Positions 28,683 to 39,883 of a stretch of DNA of 64,000 nt are shown in pieces (positions within the stretch are counted from its first letter, which is position 1; the number at the start of each line of letters is the position of its first letter). The DNA comes from Rahnella bonaserana (GTDB lineage: Bacteria; Pseudomonadota; Gammaproteobacteria; Enterobacterales; Enterobacteriaceae): NCBI RefSeq assembly GCF_019049675.1, contig NZ_JAFMOW010000052.1, forward strand, positions 43,311-107,310, written 5' to 3'. The notes beneath the pieces were generated by a model. That model had not been told where the DNA came from. It worked only from the letters and a program-made list of their open reading frames with translations, and made no database searches. Both the position numbers and the translations under genes were made by a program.

Positions 28683-29936
28683 TCAGCCAATTGCCCCTAA
28701 GACATCATCCTGCCCCTGTTTTTTCGGCAGCAGGAATAGAGTAGCGAAGATATCCAGCAGATAAATTGCCGCCAGTAGTGTAATTGCTGCGGTAAACGAA
28801 ACCTGAGCAACCAGTATCCCGATCACCAGCGGACCAAAACCCCCTACGCCACGACCCAGATTAAATAACAGATTCTGCGCCGTTGCTCTGACGTGTACCG
28901 GATAGAGGTCAGATATCAGGCCGCCGTAGCCGCCAATCATGCCATTCACAAACATGCCCATCAGCGCGCCCGCGAACAGCATCAGGGTAGGATCGGTAAG
29001 CTGCGCATAACACACCACCATAATCACGGCACCGACCTGATAAATCAGGAAAATTTTCCAGCGCGGGAAACGGTCAGAAAGCACGCCGAACAGCCAGATG
29101 CCAAACGTCATGCCGACAACCGTGACTGCCGTCCACAGTCCGGACTTCGTCAGAGAGAAGCCGAAGTTTTTCGACAGATAGCTTGGCATCCAGATCATCA
29201 GCCCGTAATAGCCAAAGTTCTGCACAGAACATAAGATCAGAATACCGATACTGGCTTTTGTCGTGACTTTATCGCGGAACAGTAACTTAATGCGGCTGAA
29301 CAATGAGCCATCATTATTGCTGGCAGTGTGTTTTACGAAAGCTTCCGGTTCGCCCATTGTGCGACGGATAAGGAAAGAGGCCAGTGCCGGTAACAGGCCG
29401 ACCAGAAACATACCGCGCCAGCCAATAATGCCCAGCAACATCGGTGTCAGGAAGGCGGCCATTAACACGCCAAGCTGCCAGCCCATGCCGACATACGCCG
29501 AGGCGCGGTTACGTTTTTCCGCCGGCCACGCTTCTGCAATCAGCGCCATGCCGATACCGAACTCGCCACCGAGCCCGACGCCTGCCAGCGTGCGGTAAAT
29601 CAGTAAATCCCAGTAGCCTTGTGCGAAAGCGCATAAACCGGTGAACAGTGAGAACATCAGAATGGTGAATGTCAGTACGCGGATACGGCCAAAGCGATCG
29701 CTGATTGGCCCGAAAATTACGCCGCCCAGTACGGCACCAATCAGAGTCCAGGTGACCAGAGAACCACTTTGTGAGGAAGACAAACCAAATTCGCTGGTAA
29801 TAGCCGGGAGCATGAAACCGAGGATCAGTAAATCAAAACCGTCCATGGCGTAGCCAGTGACGGAGGCCAGCATGGCTTTTGCCGGTGTTGCGTGTGCTTT
29901 TTGAGCGTGTGCTTTTTGAGTATGTTGTGCGGACAT
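28683..29936 (-). CDS. MFS transporter, aromatic-acid/sialic-acid:H+ symporter type
   Basis: A 417-residue major facilitator with twelve hydrophobic segments. The family signatures are GYAMDGFDLLILGFMLP in helix 1 with its acidic pair, GPISDRFGRIRVL after helix 2, and RTLAGVGLGGEFGIGMALI in helix 4. These fit the group of sugar-acid or aromatic-acid proton symporters (AAHS-like), but the substrate cannot be read from the sequence. The N-terminus has a tandem repeat encoding AQKAHAQKAHA. It is inserted between csrB and yqcC, which are neighbours in E. coli, and no catabolic genes accompany it. Confidence 0.82.
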   Translation of the reverse strand: MSAQHTQKAHAQKAHATPAKAMLASVTGYAMDGFDLLILGFMLPAITSEFGLSSSQSGSLVTWTLIGAVLGGVIFGPISDRFGRIRVLTFTILMFSLFTGLCAFAQGYWDLLIYRTLAGVGLGGEFGIGMALIAEAWPAEKRNRASAYVGMGWQLGVLMAAFLTPMLLGIIGWRGMFLVGLLPALASFLIRRTMGEPEAFVKHTASNNDGSLFSRIKLLFRDKVTTKASIGILILCSVQNFGYYGLMIWMPSYLSKNFGFSLTKSGLWTAVTVVGMTFGIWLFGVLSDRFPRWKIFLIYQVGAVIMVVCYAQLTDPTLMLFAGALMGMFVNGMIGGYGGLISDLYPVHVRATAQNLLFNLGRGVGGFGPLVIGILVAQVSFTAAITLLAAIYLLDIFATLFLLPKKQGQDDVLGAIG

Positions 29937-30125
29937 GTTTACACATCTGTGAAGAAAAAAGTGGCGGTAGTTTGCCCGTAACGGGCGTTTATCGCCACCA
30001 TGAAAAACTTATGGCTGGATTGATTAATTGGATACGATGCAGAAAGTTGGGGCATCAGTCCTTCAATGTTATGCTTTGCGCCCCCGGCGAAGGCTGCCCG
30101 GGGCCATGAACGAAGAGAGTCATTA

Positions 30126-30440
30126 ATGAATACAGAAAACCAGGTTCGCCAGATTTTAGAAGATATCGAGCAGGTCATGCGTGATGACAAGCTGTGGCAC
30201 GCCACGCCGCCGGAAGCGGAAGCCTTTGAAAGCAAAGAGCCGTTTTCCGTAGATACCATGTCAGCTGAGCAATGGCTGCAATGGGTGCTGGTTCCCCGTA
30301 TGTACGCGTTGCTGGAGGCTAAGACGCCACTGCCAACCCGTTTTGCTATCACCCCCTATTTTGAAGTGGCGATGCCGGAAGCACTCCGTTTGCTGACACA
30401 ACTGCAACGCCTCGACGATTTGCTGAATATAGAAGACTGA
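30126..30440 (+). CDS. yqcC: YqcC family protein
   Basis: A 104-residue cytoplasmic protein of the DUF446/YqcC family, function unknown. The conserved core PFSVDTMSAEQWLQWVLVPRMYALLE is quoted here as PFSVDTMSAEQW then LQWVLVPRMY. The ATG at 30126 follows GAAGAGAG; the frame is open further upstream but lacks another good start. It is the first gene of the yqcC-truC-yqcA operon, with truC beginning one base after its stop. Confidence 0.9.
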   Translation: MNTENQVRQILEDIEQVMRDDKLWHATPPEAEAFESKEPFSVDTMSAEQWLQWVLVPRMYALLEAKTPLPTRFAITPYFEVAMPEALRLLTQLQRLDDLLNIED

Positions 30441-30441
30441 C

Positions 30442-31221
30442 ATGCTGGAAATTTTGTATCAGGACGAACACCTGATTGCAGTGAATAAACCTGCGGGTAT
30501 GCTGGTTCATCGCAGCTGGCTGGACCGCCATGAAACGGTGTTTGTGATGCAAACGTTGCGTGATCAGATTGGTCAGCATGTCTTTACGGTCCACCGGCTG
30601 GATAAGCCGACGTCAGGCGTTTTGCTGCTGGCGCTGTCGAGCGAGGTGGCACGTTTGCTGTCGCAGCAGTTCGAAAATAATCAGATGAGCAAGGTGTATC
30701 ACGCTGTGGTTCGCGGTTATGTGCCACAAGACGGCACCCTGGATTACGCGCTGACCGAAGAGCTGGATAAAATCGCCGATAAGTTTGCGAATCCGGATAA
30801 AGCGCCGCAGCCTGCGGTCACGCATTACCGCGTCGTCGCACAGGTTGAGATGCCGGTGGCTGTCGGACGTTACGACACCGCGCGCTACACGCTGGTTGAA
30901 CTGAAACCGGAAACCGGTCGTAAGCATCAGTTGCGCCGTCATATGTCGCATCTGCGCCACCCGATTATCGGTGACAGCGCCCATGGCGATTTAAAGCAGA
31001 ACCGTGGCATGACCGAACATTTCGGCTGTTCCGGACTGATGCTGCACGCCAGCCATATGGCGCTTCCTCATCCTGTGACAGGTGAACCGCTGTCGATTCA
31101 GGCGCGCTGGGATCATCGCTGGCAGAATGTGGTGACACAGTTTGGCTGGCAGGGAAAAATCCCTGAGCTTGAAAGGGTTGAGTTTGCAGAAACTTGCGGT
31201 CAGGATAGTCCACAAATTTAA
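30442..31221 (+). CDS. truC: tRNA pseudouridine(65) synthase TruC
   Basis: An RluA-family pseudouridine synthase that modifies U65 of tRNA-Ile and tRNA-Asp. The 259-residue protein has the catalytic motif HRLDKPTSGVLLLAL with its aspartate, the NKPAGMLVH entry motif and the KPETGRKHQLRRHMSHL segment. It is tightly packed behind yqcC and ahead of the flavodoxin yqcA. Confidence 0.94.
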   Translation: MLEILYQDEHLIAVNKPAGMLVHRSWLDRHETVFVMQTLRDQIGQHVFTVHRLDKPTSGVLLLALSSEVARLLSQQFENNQMSKVYHAVVRGYVPQDGTLDYALTEELDKIADKFANPDKAPQPAVTHYRVVAQVEMPVAVGRYDTARYTLVELKPETGRKHQLRRHMSHLRHPIIGDSAHGDLKQNRGMTEHFGCSGLMLHASHMALPHPVTGEPLSIQARWDHRWQNVVTQFGWQGKIPELERVEFAETCGQDSPQI

Positions 31222-31263
31222 GTCCTTTGATTGAAATATTGGCATCACACAGGAGTGAAACTC

Positions 31264-31713
31264 ATGGCAGAAGTCGGAATTTTTGTCGGTACGGTGTACG
31301 GCAATGCGTTACTGGTAGCAGAAGAAGCGGAAACCGTGCTGAAAGGCCAGGGCCATGACGTCAAATTGTTTGAAGAAGGCACGCTGGAAGCCTGGCAGTA
31401 TTACCGTCATCACTTTGTCCTGATTGTGACTTCCACCACCGGTCAGGGGGATTTGCCGGACAGCATCGCGCCTTTGTATGCCGCTATCCGCGACACGGTC
31501 GGGTATCAGCCGGAACTGCGCTACGGCATGATTGCGCTGGGCGATATCAGCTACGATCATTTCTGTGGCGGCGGTCATAAACTGGATGATTTATTGCAGG
31601 AACAGGGTGCGTCGCGTATCGGCGAACTGCTGGAAATTGATGCGATGGAAACCGCCGAACCGGAAACGGTCGCTGTTCCCTGGGTGGAAAAATGGGGTCA
31701 GTTGCTTAAATAA
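31264..31713 (+). CDS. yqcA: Flavodoxin YqcA
   Basis: A short-chain flavodoxin of 149 residues related to MioC. It has the FMN phosphate-binding loop [14 protein letters not shown] and the later [12 protein letters not shown] and [19 protein letters not shown] stretches. The ATG at 31264 follows AGGAG; in-frame codons upstream of it lack a Shine-Dalgarno. Its redox partner is not known. Confidence 0.93.
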   Translation: MAEVGIFVGTVYGNALLVAEEAETVLKGQGHDVKLFEEGTLEAWQYYRHHFVLIVTSTTGQGDLPDSIAPLYAAIRDTVGYQPELRYGMIALGDISYDHFCGGGHKLDDLLQEQGASRIGELLEIDAMETAEPETVAVPWVEKWGQLLK

Positions 31714-31743
31714 CGTCGTATCCCGTCTTTTCTCCGCGCAATA

Positions 31744-31775
31744 AAAAAGGTCAGGCAAATGCCTGACCTTTTTAC
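31744..31775. terminator. Bidirectional terminator between yqcA and yaeH
   Basis: AAAAAGGTCAGGC and GCCTGACCTTTTT form a perfect stem with an AAAT loop between the two convergent genes. Confidence 0.85.
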
Positions 31776-31804
31776 TTTCTCAATCTTCTGACTGCGACTA
31801 TCAA

Positions 31805-32194
31805 TCAGCGGCCGTTGGTCAGTTTTTCCAGATCGGATTCAATCTCAGAAATTTTATTCGCCACAACAGATTCAAGGTGACGCAGATCATCAAGAATCTT
31901 ACGCTTCAGATCCACTTCAACCTGATCGCGCTGGCAGATTTGGTCAAGCTCATCAATCACATAGCGCAGGTTAGGGCTGATTTCATGAATTTCTTTATAA
32001 CCTTGTCCCGCGTTATCGGCAACGATGGTTTTGCGCTGGCGTGGATATTTAAATTTCACGCTTTTAGCAAAGAATTCACCTTTATCTCTGCGGAAGTAGA
32101 TCTTCAGAATATCGTTATTTGCCTCCTGACGCAGGCTGTAACGATCAATATCGTCGGGATTATTAATGCCCAGGCTTTTCAGATTGTCATACAT
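31805..32194 (-). CDS. yaeH: UPF0325 family protein YaeH
   Basis: A 129-residue soluble protein, nearly identical to E. coli YaeH along its length ([53 protein letters not shown]). Function is unknown; the C-terminal third looks like a coiled coil. In E. coli it lies beside dapD, as here, but on its other side are cdaR and degP rather than yqcA. Confidence 0.93.
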   Translation of the reverse strand: MYDNLKSLGINNPDDIDRYSLRQEANNDILKIYFRRDKGEFFAKSVKFKYPRQRKTIVADNAGQGYKEIHEISPNLRYVIDELDQICQRDQVEVDLKRKILDDLRHLESVVANKISEIESDLEKLTNGR

Positions 32195-32291
32195 AGCGCT
32201 ACCTTCGTTTAGGAGAATATTTAACGGTCATGATGAACCGAAGAAGAATTCGAATCGTTGATTAATGACACAATTTGCTATCAGCAAGATA

Positions 32292-32326
32292 AAAAAATAG
32301 CGGGTAACTGATGACCCGCTATTTTT
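32292..32326 (-). terminator. dapD terminator
   Basis: Minus-strand AATAGCGGGT/ACCCGCTATT stem followed by a run of T, five bases past the dapD stop codon. Confidence 0.82.
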
Positions 32327-32330
32327 AATC

Positions 32331-33155
32331 TTAGTCGATGGTACGCAATAACTCATTCAGGCCCGTTTTGCCCAGAGTTTTCGCATCTACTTTCTTGACG
32401 ATAACTGCACAATACAGGCTGTATTTACCGTCTTTAGAAGGCAGGTTGCCGGAAACGACAACGGAACCCGCGGGGACGCGGCCGTAATGCACTTCGCCGG
32501 TTTCACGGTCATAAATTTTGGTGCTCTGGCCGATGTAAACGCCCATGGAAATCACCGAGCCTTCTTCAACAATCACGCCTTCAACGATTTCTGAACGCGC
32601 GCCGATGAAGCAGTTGTCTTCGATGATGGTCGGGTTAGCCTGCAGTGGCTCAAGGACGCCGCCGATGCCAACGCCGCCGGACAGATGTACGTTTTTACCA
32701 ATCTGAGCGCAAGAACCTACGGTCGCCCAGGTATCAACCATGGTGCCTTCATCAACGTAAGCGCCGATGTTGACGTAAGAAGGCATCAGCACGGTGTTGC
32801 GTGCAATGAATGCGCCTTTACGCACGGCGGCAGGTGGCACCACGCGGAAACCTTCACGCTGGAAACGCGCTTCATCGTAGTCAGCGAATTTCATTGGCAC
32901 TTTATCGAAGTAACGGCTTTCACCGCCTTCCATCACCTGATTGTCATTGATTCTGAACGAGAGCAGTACCGCTTTCTTCAGCCACTGATGCGTCACCCAT
33001 TCGCCATCAATCTTCTCAGCCACGCGCAATTCGCCGCTGTCGATTTTGTTGATAACCTGAGTGATGGCGTCGCGCGTTACGCTGTCAACGTTAGCCGGAG
33101 TAATGTCTGCACGGCGCTCGAAGGCTTGTTCAATAACGGTTTGTAGTTGCTGCAT
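32331..33155 (-). CDS. dapD: Tetrahydrodipicolinate N-succinyltransferase
   Basis: Adds a succinyl group from succinyl-CoA to tetrahydrodipicolinate on the way to diaminopimelate and lysine. The 274 residues contain a helical N-terminal part and a left-handed beta helix of hexapeptide repeats (about 105-235: [51 protein letters not shown]). It lies 46 bases downstream of glnD on the same strand. Confidence 0.97.
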   Translation of the reverse strand: MQQLQTVIEQAFERRADITPANVDSVTRDAITQVINKIDSGELRVAEKIDGEWVTHQWLKKAVLLSFRINDNQVMEGGESRYFDKVPMKFADYDEARFQREGFRVVPPAAVRKGAFIARNTVLMPSYVNIGAYVDEGTMVDTWATVGSCAQIGKNVHLSGGVGIGGVLEPLQANPTIIEDNCFIGARSEIVEGVIVEEGSVISMGVYIGQSTKIYDRETGEVHYGRVPAGSVVVSGNLPSKDGKYSLYCAVIVKKVDAKTLGKTGLNELLRTID

Positions 33156-33201
33156 CCTGTTCTCTTTCCTGAATTGGTTTTAAAAGATAGTGGTACTTGT
33201 A

Positions 33202-35892
33202 TCACATTTTATCGCCAGGGTTGAGTGCCTCAGTTAATCGGCGCGTGATTTCCTGACGAGTTTGCTTATCCAGCGCACGGCGCTCAGCATTGGCCAGAAT
33301 AAATAAGTCTTCCACGCGTTCGCCGATGGTCGAGATGCGTGCACCGTGCAGCGAAAGCCCGAGATCAGAGAACACTTCCCCGACGCGGGCCAGCAGGCCA
33401 GGCTGATCCAGCGCCACCAGTTCCATGTACGTGCGGCGGTCGGTATGCGTTGGCAGGAAACTGACTTCGGTCTGTACGCTGAAATGACGCAGTTTCGGCG
33501 AAGGACGTCGGGCGCGTGGCGGCTGATAAGCCTGCGTCATCGACTGTTCCAGCGCGTAACGGATCGCTTCATGCCGGTCTTGTGCCAGCGGACTGCCGTC
33601 CGGTTCCAGTACGATAAAGGTATCCATCGCCATGCCGTCGCGATTAGTGAAAATCTGCGCGTCATGAATGCTCAGGTTACGTCTGTCCAGCTCACCGGCA
33701 ACGGTGGCAAACAGATACGGGCGGTCAGGACTCCAGATAAATATCTCCGTACCGCCGCGCGTTGCCTGACGGCTGACCAGCACCAGCGGTTTGGTGGAGT
33801 CATGCTCAAGCAAATGTCTTGCGTGCCACGCCAGCTGATTTGGGGAATGGCGCAGGAAATAATCTGCCCGGCAGCGGCTCCAGATGCGGTGCAACGCTTC
33901 CTCATCAATATTATCCATGCGCAGCAAGGCCAGCGCCTGCAGGCGATGATGGCGTACGCGCTCGCGCAGGTCCGGCGTATTTTGCATACCACGACGTAGC
34001 TGTTTCTCGGTGGCAAAATACAGCTCGCGTATCAGACTCTGCTTCCAGCTGTTCCACAGGGTTTCGTTAGTGGCACAGATATCGGCTACGGTCAGGCTGA
34101 CCAGATAGCGCAGACGAACTTCGGTCTGCATTTCGGCGGCAAATTGTTGGATCTCGTTCGGATCCTGAATATCGCGGCGCTGCGCCGTCACTGACATCAG
34201 CAAGTGACAACGAACCATCCACGCGACCAACTGCGTTTCACGGGAATTCAGTCCGTGCAGTTCGGCAAATTCCAGCACATCTTGCGCGCCCAGAATCGAG
34301 TGGTCTCCGCCACGGCCTTTGGCGATATCGTGGAACAGAGCGGCCATCAATAACAGTTCCGGCTGCGGCAGGCGAGGGTACAATTCCACGCATAAAGGAT
34401 GTTTCGGCCGCGTCTCTTCATGGGCAAAACTTTCCAGTTTTTGCAGCACGCGGATGGTGTGTTCATCAACCGTATACGCATGAAACAAGTCGAATTGCAT
34501 CTGCCCGACGATTTGCCCCCATTGCGGCATATAAGCCCACAACACGCTGTGGCGGTGCATCGGCACCAGCGCCCGCGACACGGCGCCCGGATGGCGCAGA
34601 ATCGACATAAACATTTCGCGTGCCTGGGGGATCATACACAGCGGCTCTTTAAGATGGCGGCGGGCGTGGCGCAGTAAACGCACGGTCGTCGAGTAAATCC
34701 CTTTGATTTCGCGATGACGCACCATCAGGTGGAACATGCCGATGATGGTTTCCGGGCAGGTTTCGAACAGGGATTCGTCACGCAGATCGATAAGGTCGCC
34801 GCGCAGCTGAAAATGTTCATCCAGGGGACGCGGTTTTTCATTCGGGCCAATCGCCAGAATGGCTTCATCGAACAACTGCAATAACATCTGATTCAGCTCG
34901 CCGACCCGGCGGGTCATACGGTAGAAATCTTTCATCATTCGTTCGACGGGCTGGTTGCCTTCACCCTGATACTGCAACAGCTGCGCCACGCTTTGCTGGC
35001 GGTCGAAAAGCAGGCGGTTGTCGTATCTCGGCAAGACCAGATGCAGGGCAAAACGGATACGCCACAGGAAGCTCTGACATTCCAGCAGCTCGTTGCGCTC
35101 GGCTTTGGTCAGGAAGCCAAATGCCACCATTTCATCGAGCGATGTGGCGCCAAAATGGCGGCGGGCCACCCACAGAATCGTGTGGATATCACGCAGGCCG
35201 CCTGGGCTGCTCTTAATGTCCGGCTCAAGGTTATAGCTGGTGCCGTGATAACGCTGATGGCGCTCATTCTGCTCTGCAATTTTAGCGCGGAAAAAGTTCG
35301 GTGAAGGCCAGAACCCGTCGCTGAAAATGTGTTTCTGCATACTGAGAAACAGTGCCACGTCGCCGCAAATCAGGCGGGATTCGATCAGGTTAGTCGCGAC
35401 CGTTAAATCGGCCAGCCCCTCTAACAGGCATTCTTCCAGCGTGCGGACGCTGTGGCCGACTTCAAGTTTGAGATCCCACAGCAAAGTGATCAGCTCGCCA
35501 ATCCGCAGTGCCTGTTCGTCGTTGAGGCGTTTCTGGCTCAGTACCAGTACATCAATATCGGATAAAGGATGCAGTTCACCACGGCCGTAACCGCCGACGG
35601 CCACCATCGCAGTTTCAGGAATATTGTCGAACCCGTAGAACGTCCACAGACGTTGCAGGAGTTGGTCGATGTAATGCGTTCGCGCATCCACCAGCTCTTC
35701 CGCCCGTTGCCCGGCATTGAAGGCATCCGCCAGCCATACCTGAAACTGTTCCATATGCTGTTTCAGGCTCTGACGGTTTAAATCGTCATCCGGATAGACA
35801 GAAGGGGAGGCAGGCTGTGGGGGGAAAGTCTGGGTAAGATCCTGCGTGGTTTGCGGTTGCAGACTCTTTTCAGCCGGAAAATTTTCAATCAT
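33202..35892 (-). CDS. glnD: Bifunctional PII uridylyltransferase / uridylyl-removing enzyme
   Basis: Senses glutamine and adds or removes UMP on PII proteins (GlnB, GlnK). The 896-residue protein has the usual four parts: a nucleotidyltransferase domain ([19 protein letters not shown], about 90-110), a helical linker, an HD phosphohydrolase domain ([15 protein letters not shown], about 510), and two C-terminal ACT domains that bind glutamine. It is about six residues longer at the N-terminus than the E. coli protein. A terminator separates it from map upstream. Confidence 0.96.
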   Translation of the reverse strand: MIENFPAEKSLQPQTTQDLTQTFPPQPASPSVYPDDDLNRQSLKQHMEQFQVWLADAFNAGQRAEELVDARTHYIDQLLQRLWTFYGFDNIPETAMVAVGGYGRGELHPLSDIDVLVLSQKRLNDEQALRIGELITLLWDLKLEVGHSVRTLEECLLEGLADLTVATNLIESRLICGDVALFLSMQKHIFSDGFWPSPNFFRAKIAEQNERHQRYHGTSYNLEPDIKSSPGGLRDIHTILWVARRHFGATSLDEMVAFGFLTKAERNELLECQSFLWRIRFALHLVLPRYDNRLLFDRQQSVAQLLQYQGEGNQPVERMMKDFYRMTRRVGELNQMLLQLFDEAILAIGPNEKPRPLDEHFQLRGDLIDLRDESLFETCPETIIGMFHLMVRHREIKGIYSTTVRLLRHARRHLKEPLCMIPQAREMFMSILRHPGAVSRALVPMHRHSVLWAYMPQWGQIVGQMQFDLFHAYTVDEHTIRVLQKLESFAHEETRPKHPLCVELYPRLPQPELLLMAALFHDIAKGRGGDHSILGAQDVLEFAELHGLNSRETQLVAWMVRCHLLMSVTAQRRDIQDPNEIQQFAAEMQTEVRLRYLVSLTVADICATNETLWNSWKQSLIRELYFATEKQLRRGMQNTPDLRERVRHHRLQALALLRMDNIDEEALHRIWSRCRADYFLRHSPNQLAWHARHLLEHDSTKPLVLVSRQATRGGTEIFIWSPDRPYLFATVAGELDRRNLSIHDAQIFTNRDGMAMDTFIVLEPDGSPLAQDRHEAIRYALEQSMTQAYQPPRARRPSPKLRHFSVQTEVSFLPTHTDRRTYMELVALDQPGLLARVGEVFSDLGLSLHGARISTIGERVEDLFILANAERRALDKQTRQEITRRLTEALNPGDKM

Positions 35893-35937
35893 GGGTGCGC
35901 AGCCCTACACGTGAGAGACCAATAAACGTGAAAGATA

Positions 35938-35961
35938 AAAAAACCGGCTTTCGCCGGTTTG
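35938..35961 (-). terminator. map terminator
   Basis: Minus-strand AAACCGGC/GCCGGTTT stem with a four-base loop, followed by seven or more T residues, between map and glnD. Confidence 0.85.
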
Positions 35962-36000
35962 ATTCACAGATTTATACCCTCTCCGCAGAGCGGGCGACTG

Positions 36001-36792
36001 TTAGTCGTGCGTCAGAATAGCCGGGATGGTGTCATCCTTACGCAGCGTCATAATTTCACAACCGTTATCTGTCACCACAATAGTATGCTCGTACTGAGCC
36101 GACAAGCTGCGATCTTTAGTTTTTACTGTCCAGCCGTCTTTCATGGTACGGATACGGAAATCACCGGCGTTGACCATCGGTTCAACGGTGAAAGCCATAC
36201 CAGCTTGTAATACCACACCGCCGTCATCTGCATCGTAATGCAGAACCTGAGGTTCTTCGTGGAAACCTTCACCGATACCGTGACCGCAGTATTCGCGAAC
36301 CACAGAGAATTTCTCGGCTTCGACGAATTTCTGGATCTCTTTACCCAGCGTGCGCAGACGAATACCCGGTTTGATCATACGCAATGCGATATACAGACTT
36401 TCCTGCGTGATGCGGCAAAGACGCTCACCCAGAATAGTCGGTTTACCCGCGATGAACATCTTTGAGGTGTCGCCGTGGAAACCGTCTTTAATCACGGTGA
36501 CATCGATGTTGACGATATCGCCATCTTTAAGGATTTTGTCGTCACTCGGAATGCCGTGGCACACCACTTCGTTAATCGAAATGCAGACAGATTTCGGAAA
36601 ACCGTGGTAATCCAGACAAGCAGAAACCGCTTTCTGTTTGTTCACGATGTGATCGGCACAAATGCGATCAAGCTCACCGGTGCTTACGCCAGGTTTGACG
36701 AAAGGTTCAATGATTTCCAGCACTTCAGCGGCCAGACGGCCAGCAACGCGCATTTTTTCGATGTCTTCAGGGGTTTTGATTGAAATAGCCAT
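36001..36792 (-). CDS. map: Methionine aminopeptidase type I
   Basis: Removes the initiator methionine from nascent proteins. The 263-residue pita-bread fold has all five metal ligands in context: INIDVTVIKDGFHGDTSKMF (two Asp, quoted as IDVTVIKDGFHGDT), YCGHGIGEGFHEEP (His), FTVEPMVNAGD (Glu) and SAQYEHTIVVTD (Glu). It is divergent from rpsB, with a 367-base gap that holds the rpsB promoter and leader. Confidence 0.97.
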   Translation of the reverse strand: MAISIKTPEDIEKMRVAGRLAAEVLEIIEPFVKPGVSTGELDRICADHIVNKQKAVSACLDYHGFPKSVCISINEVVCHGIPSDDKILKDGDIVNIDVTVIKDGFHGDTSKMFIAGKPTILGERLCRITQESLYIALRMIKPGIRLRTLGKEIQKFVEAEKFSVVREYCGHGIGEGFHEEPQVLHYDADDGGVVLQAGMAFTVEPMVNAGDFRIRTMKDGWTVKTKDRSLSAQYEHTIVVTDNGCEIMTLRKDDTIPAILTHD

Positions 36793-36933
36793 GTGTTGTC
36801 CTGCAGGTTCTGTGCATCAGGTGTGCTTTATTTCTACACCGATGTCGTCAATAATTAGCTGTGGCTTATGGTATCAGCCCTGATATTTGCTGCCAAACTA
36901 TCATTTCCCGCTAAGCAATTCGGTGAACAAAAG

Positions 36934-36963
36934 TTGCTGTCCGGCCGTTATTTATGGTATAAA
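36934..36963 (+). promoter_or_regulatory. rpsB-tsf promoter
   Basis: TTGCTG, a 17- to 18-base spacer and GTATAAA are followed by a GC-rich discriminator (GCGCGCCGG), the pattern of stringently controlled ribosomal-protein promoters. Confidence 0.65.
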
Positions 36964-37024
36964 GCGCGCCGGCAATCCGCTCTGGGTCTTACGACGCTGA
37001 GGGATTAAAGCCAAAATCACTCAT

Positions 37025-37885
<861 letters not shown>

Positions 37886-37938
37886 TAAGGCAAGCTCAGC
37901 AGAGCCCTTATTAACCAGGTATTGAAATATGTTGGTTA

Positions 37939-37961
37939 GGGGGCCTTTATTGGCCCCCTTT
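37939..37961 (+). terminator. Intercistronic hairpin between rpsB and tsf
   Basis: GGGGGCC/GGCCCCC with a six-base loop followed by TTTGCTT. It probably attenuates read-through from rpsB into tsf. Confidence 0.7.
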
Positions 37962-38032
37962 GCTTATCTTAAATGCGAGAAATATCTCATCGCAAAAACT
38001 CTTTTTGCACTGAGATAATCGAGGAAAATACA

Positions 38033-38884
38033 ATGGCTGATATTACCGCTGCCCTGGTAAAAGAACTGCGCGAACGTACTGGCGCTGGCATGATGGATTG
38101 TAAGAAAGCTCTGGTTGAAGCTAACGGCGACATCGAGCTGGCAATCGAAAACATGCGTAAATCTGGCGCGATCAAAGCTGCGAAAAAAGCAGGCAACGTC
38201 GCTGCTGATGGCGTGATCAAAACCAAAATCGAAGGCAACTTCGGCGTGATTCTGGAAGTTAACTGCCAGACTGACTTCGTGGCTAAAGATGCTGGTTTCC
38301 AGGCTTTCGCTGACAAAGTGCTGGACGCTGCTGTTGCTGGCAAAGTGACTGACGTTGAGGTTCTGAAAGCTCAGTTCGAAGAAGAGCGTATTCAGCTGGT
38401 TGCTAAAATCGGTGAGAACATCAACATCCGTCGCGTTCAGATTCTTGAAGGCGATGTGCTGGGCAGCTACCTGCACGGCGCACGTATCGGTGTTATGATC
38501 GCTGCTACTGGCGCTGATGAAGAACTGGTTAAGCAAATTGCAATGCACGTTGCAGCAAGCAAACCAGAATTCGTTAAGCCTGAAGATGTGTCTGCTGAAG
38601 TTGTAGAAAAAGAGTACCAGGTTCAGCTGGACATCGCGATGCAGTCTGGCAAGCCGAAAGAAATTGCAGAGAAAATGGTTGAAGGCCGCATGAAGAAATT
38701 CACCGGCGAAGTTTCTCTGACTGGTCAGCCTTTCGTTATCGACCCAAGCAAAACTGTTGGCCAGGTTCTGAAAGAACACAACGCTGACGTGACTAACTTC
38801 ATCCGCTTTGAAGTGGGCGAAGGTATCGAGAAAGTTGAGACTGACTTTGCTGCTGAAGTTGCAGCAATGACTAAACAGTCTTAA
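38033..38884 (+). CDS. tsf: Elongation factor Ts
   Basis: The nucleotide-exchange factor that releases GDP from EF-Tu. At 283 residues, it starts at [20 protein letters not shown] after GAGGAAA; codons upstream in the same frame are not conserved. The TDFVAKD motif that contacts EF-Tu is present. The gene has the strong codon bias of the translation machinery. Confidence 0.98.
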   Translation: MADITAALVKELRERTGAGMMDCKKALVEANGDIELAIENMRKSGAIKAAKKAGNVAADGVIKTKIEGNFGVILEVNCQTDFVAKDAGFQAFADKVLDAAVAGKVTDVEVLKAQFEEERIQLVAKIGENINIRRVQILEGDVLGSYLHGARIGVMIAATGADEELVKQIAMHVAASKPEFVKPEDVSAEVVEKEYQVQLDIAMQSGKPKEIAEKMVEGRMKKFTGEVSLTGQPFVIDPSKTVGQVLKEHNADVTNFIRFEVGEGIEKVETDFAAEVAAMTKQS

Positions 38885-38908
38885 TCAGTATCTGATACAC
38901 CCTAAAAT

Positions 38909-38939
38909 GGAACCGCTGCGAAAGGGCGGTTCCGTTTTA
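38909..38939 (+). terminator. tsf terminator
   Basis: GGAACCGC/GCGGTTCC stem followed by GTTTT, 25 bases after the tsf stop. Confidence 0.78.
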
Positions 38940-39043
38940 TCCAGCCCCAAATTCCTATTACATTGTGCGTAAAGTCATTCTGGCAGCGCTATGATGTAAA
39001 GACCGACTATCCATTAAGACACATTGCTTCTAGGACAGACACC

Positions 39044-39775
39044 ATGGCTACCAATGCGAAACCCGTTTATCAACGTATCCTGCTCAAACTCAGTGGCGAA
39101 GCCCTGCAGGGCAGTGAAGGTTTTGGTATCGACGCGAGTGTATTAGATCGTATGGCTCAGGAAGTAAAAGAGCTGGTCGAACTCGGCATTCAGGTAGGCG
39201 TTGTGATCGGCGGCGGTAACCTTTTCCGTGGCGCGGGCCTCGCACAGGCGGGCATGAATCGTGTTGTAGGCGACCATATGGGTATGCTGGCGACTGTCAT
39301 GAACGGCCTGGCAATGCGCGATGCATTACACCGTGCCTATGTTAACGCGCGCCTGATGTCTGCAATCCCTTTGAACGGTGTTTGTGATAATTACAGCTGG
39401 GCTGAAGCTATCAGCTTGCTGCGTCATAACCGTGTGGTGATTTTCTCCGCCGGTACCGGCAATCCTTTCTTTACCACTGACTCAGCAGCCTGTCTGCGCG
39501 GTATCGAAATCGAAGCTGATGTGGTATTAAAAGCCACCAAAGTTGACGGCGTGTATTCTGCTGATCCGGTGAAAAACCCGGAAGCAACGCTGTATGAAAG
39601 ACTGACCTATCAGGAAGTGCTGGAACAGGAATTGAAAGTGATGGATCTGGCGGCCTTTACGCTGGCCCGCGATCACAATCTGCCAATTCGTGTTTTCAAC
39701 ATGAATAAGCCGGGCGCTCTGCGTCGCGTGGTGATGGGTGAAAATGAAGGGACGCTGATTTCTAAAGCGGAGTGA
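39044..39775 (+). CDS. pyrH: UMP kinase
   Basis: Phosphorylates UMP to UDP as a hexamer, activated by GTP and inhibited by UTP. The 243-residue protein starts at [20 protein letters not shown], as in E. coli; an upstream extension of the frame is not conserved. [19 protein letters not shown] and [16 protein letters not shown] are characteristic. It lies between tsf and frr. Confidence 0.97.
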   Translation: MATNAKPVYQRILLKLSGEALQGSEGFGIDASVLDRMAQEVKELVELGIQVGVVIGGGNLFRGAGLAQAGMNRVVGDHMGMLATVMNGLAMRDALHRAYVNARLMSAIPLNGVCDNYSWAEAISLLRHNRVVIFSAGTGNPFFTTDSAACLRGIEIEADVVLKATKVDGVYSADPVKNPEATLYERLTYQEVLEQELKVMDLAAFTLARDHNLPIRVFNMNKPGALRRVVMGENEGTLISKAE

Positions 39776-39883
39776 TCCTTCACAATTGAACATTGTGTTC
39801 AGCCAGCCTCTGCTGGCACGAGTATTCACGGACTATACTGATGTTATGGTCTGCCAGGTAACCCGCTTTCAAAGGTTAACAAC

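Noticed and set aside
37964..38779. Long antisense frame (271 codons) opposite tsf
   Set aside because: Same reason as for rpsB; the phenylalanine- and asparagine-rich product mirrors biased lysine and valine codons in tsf.
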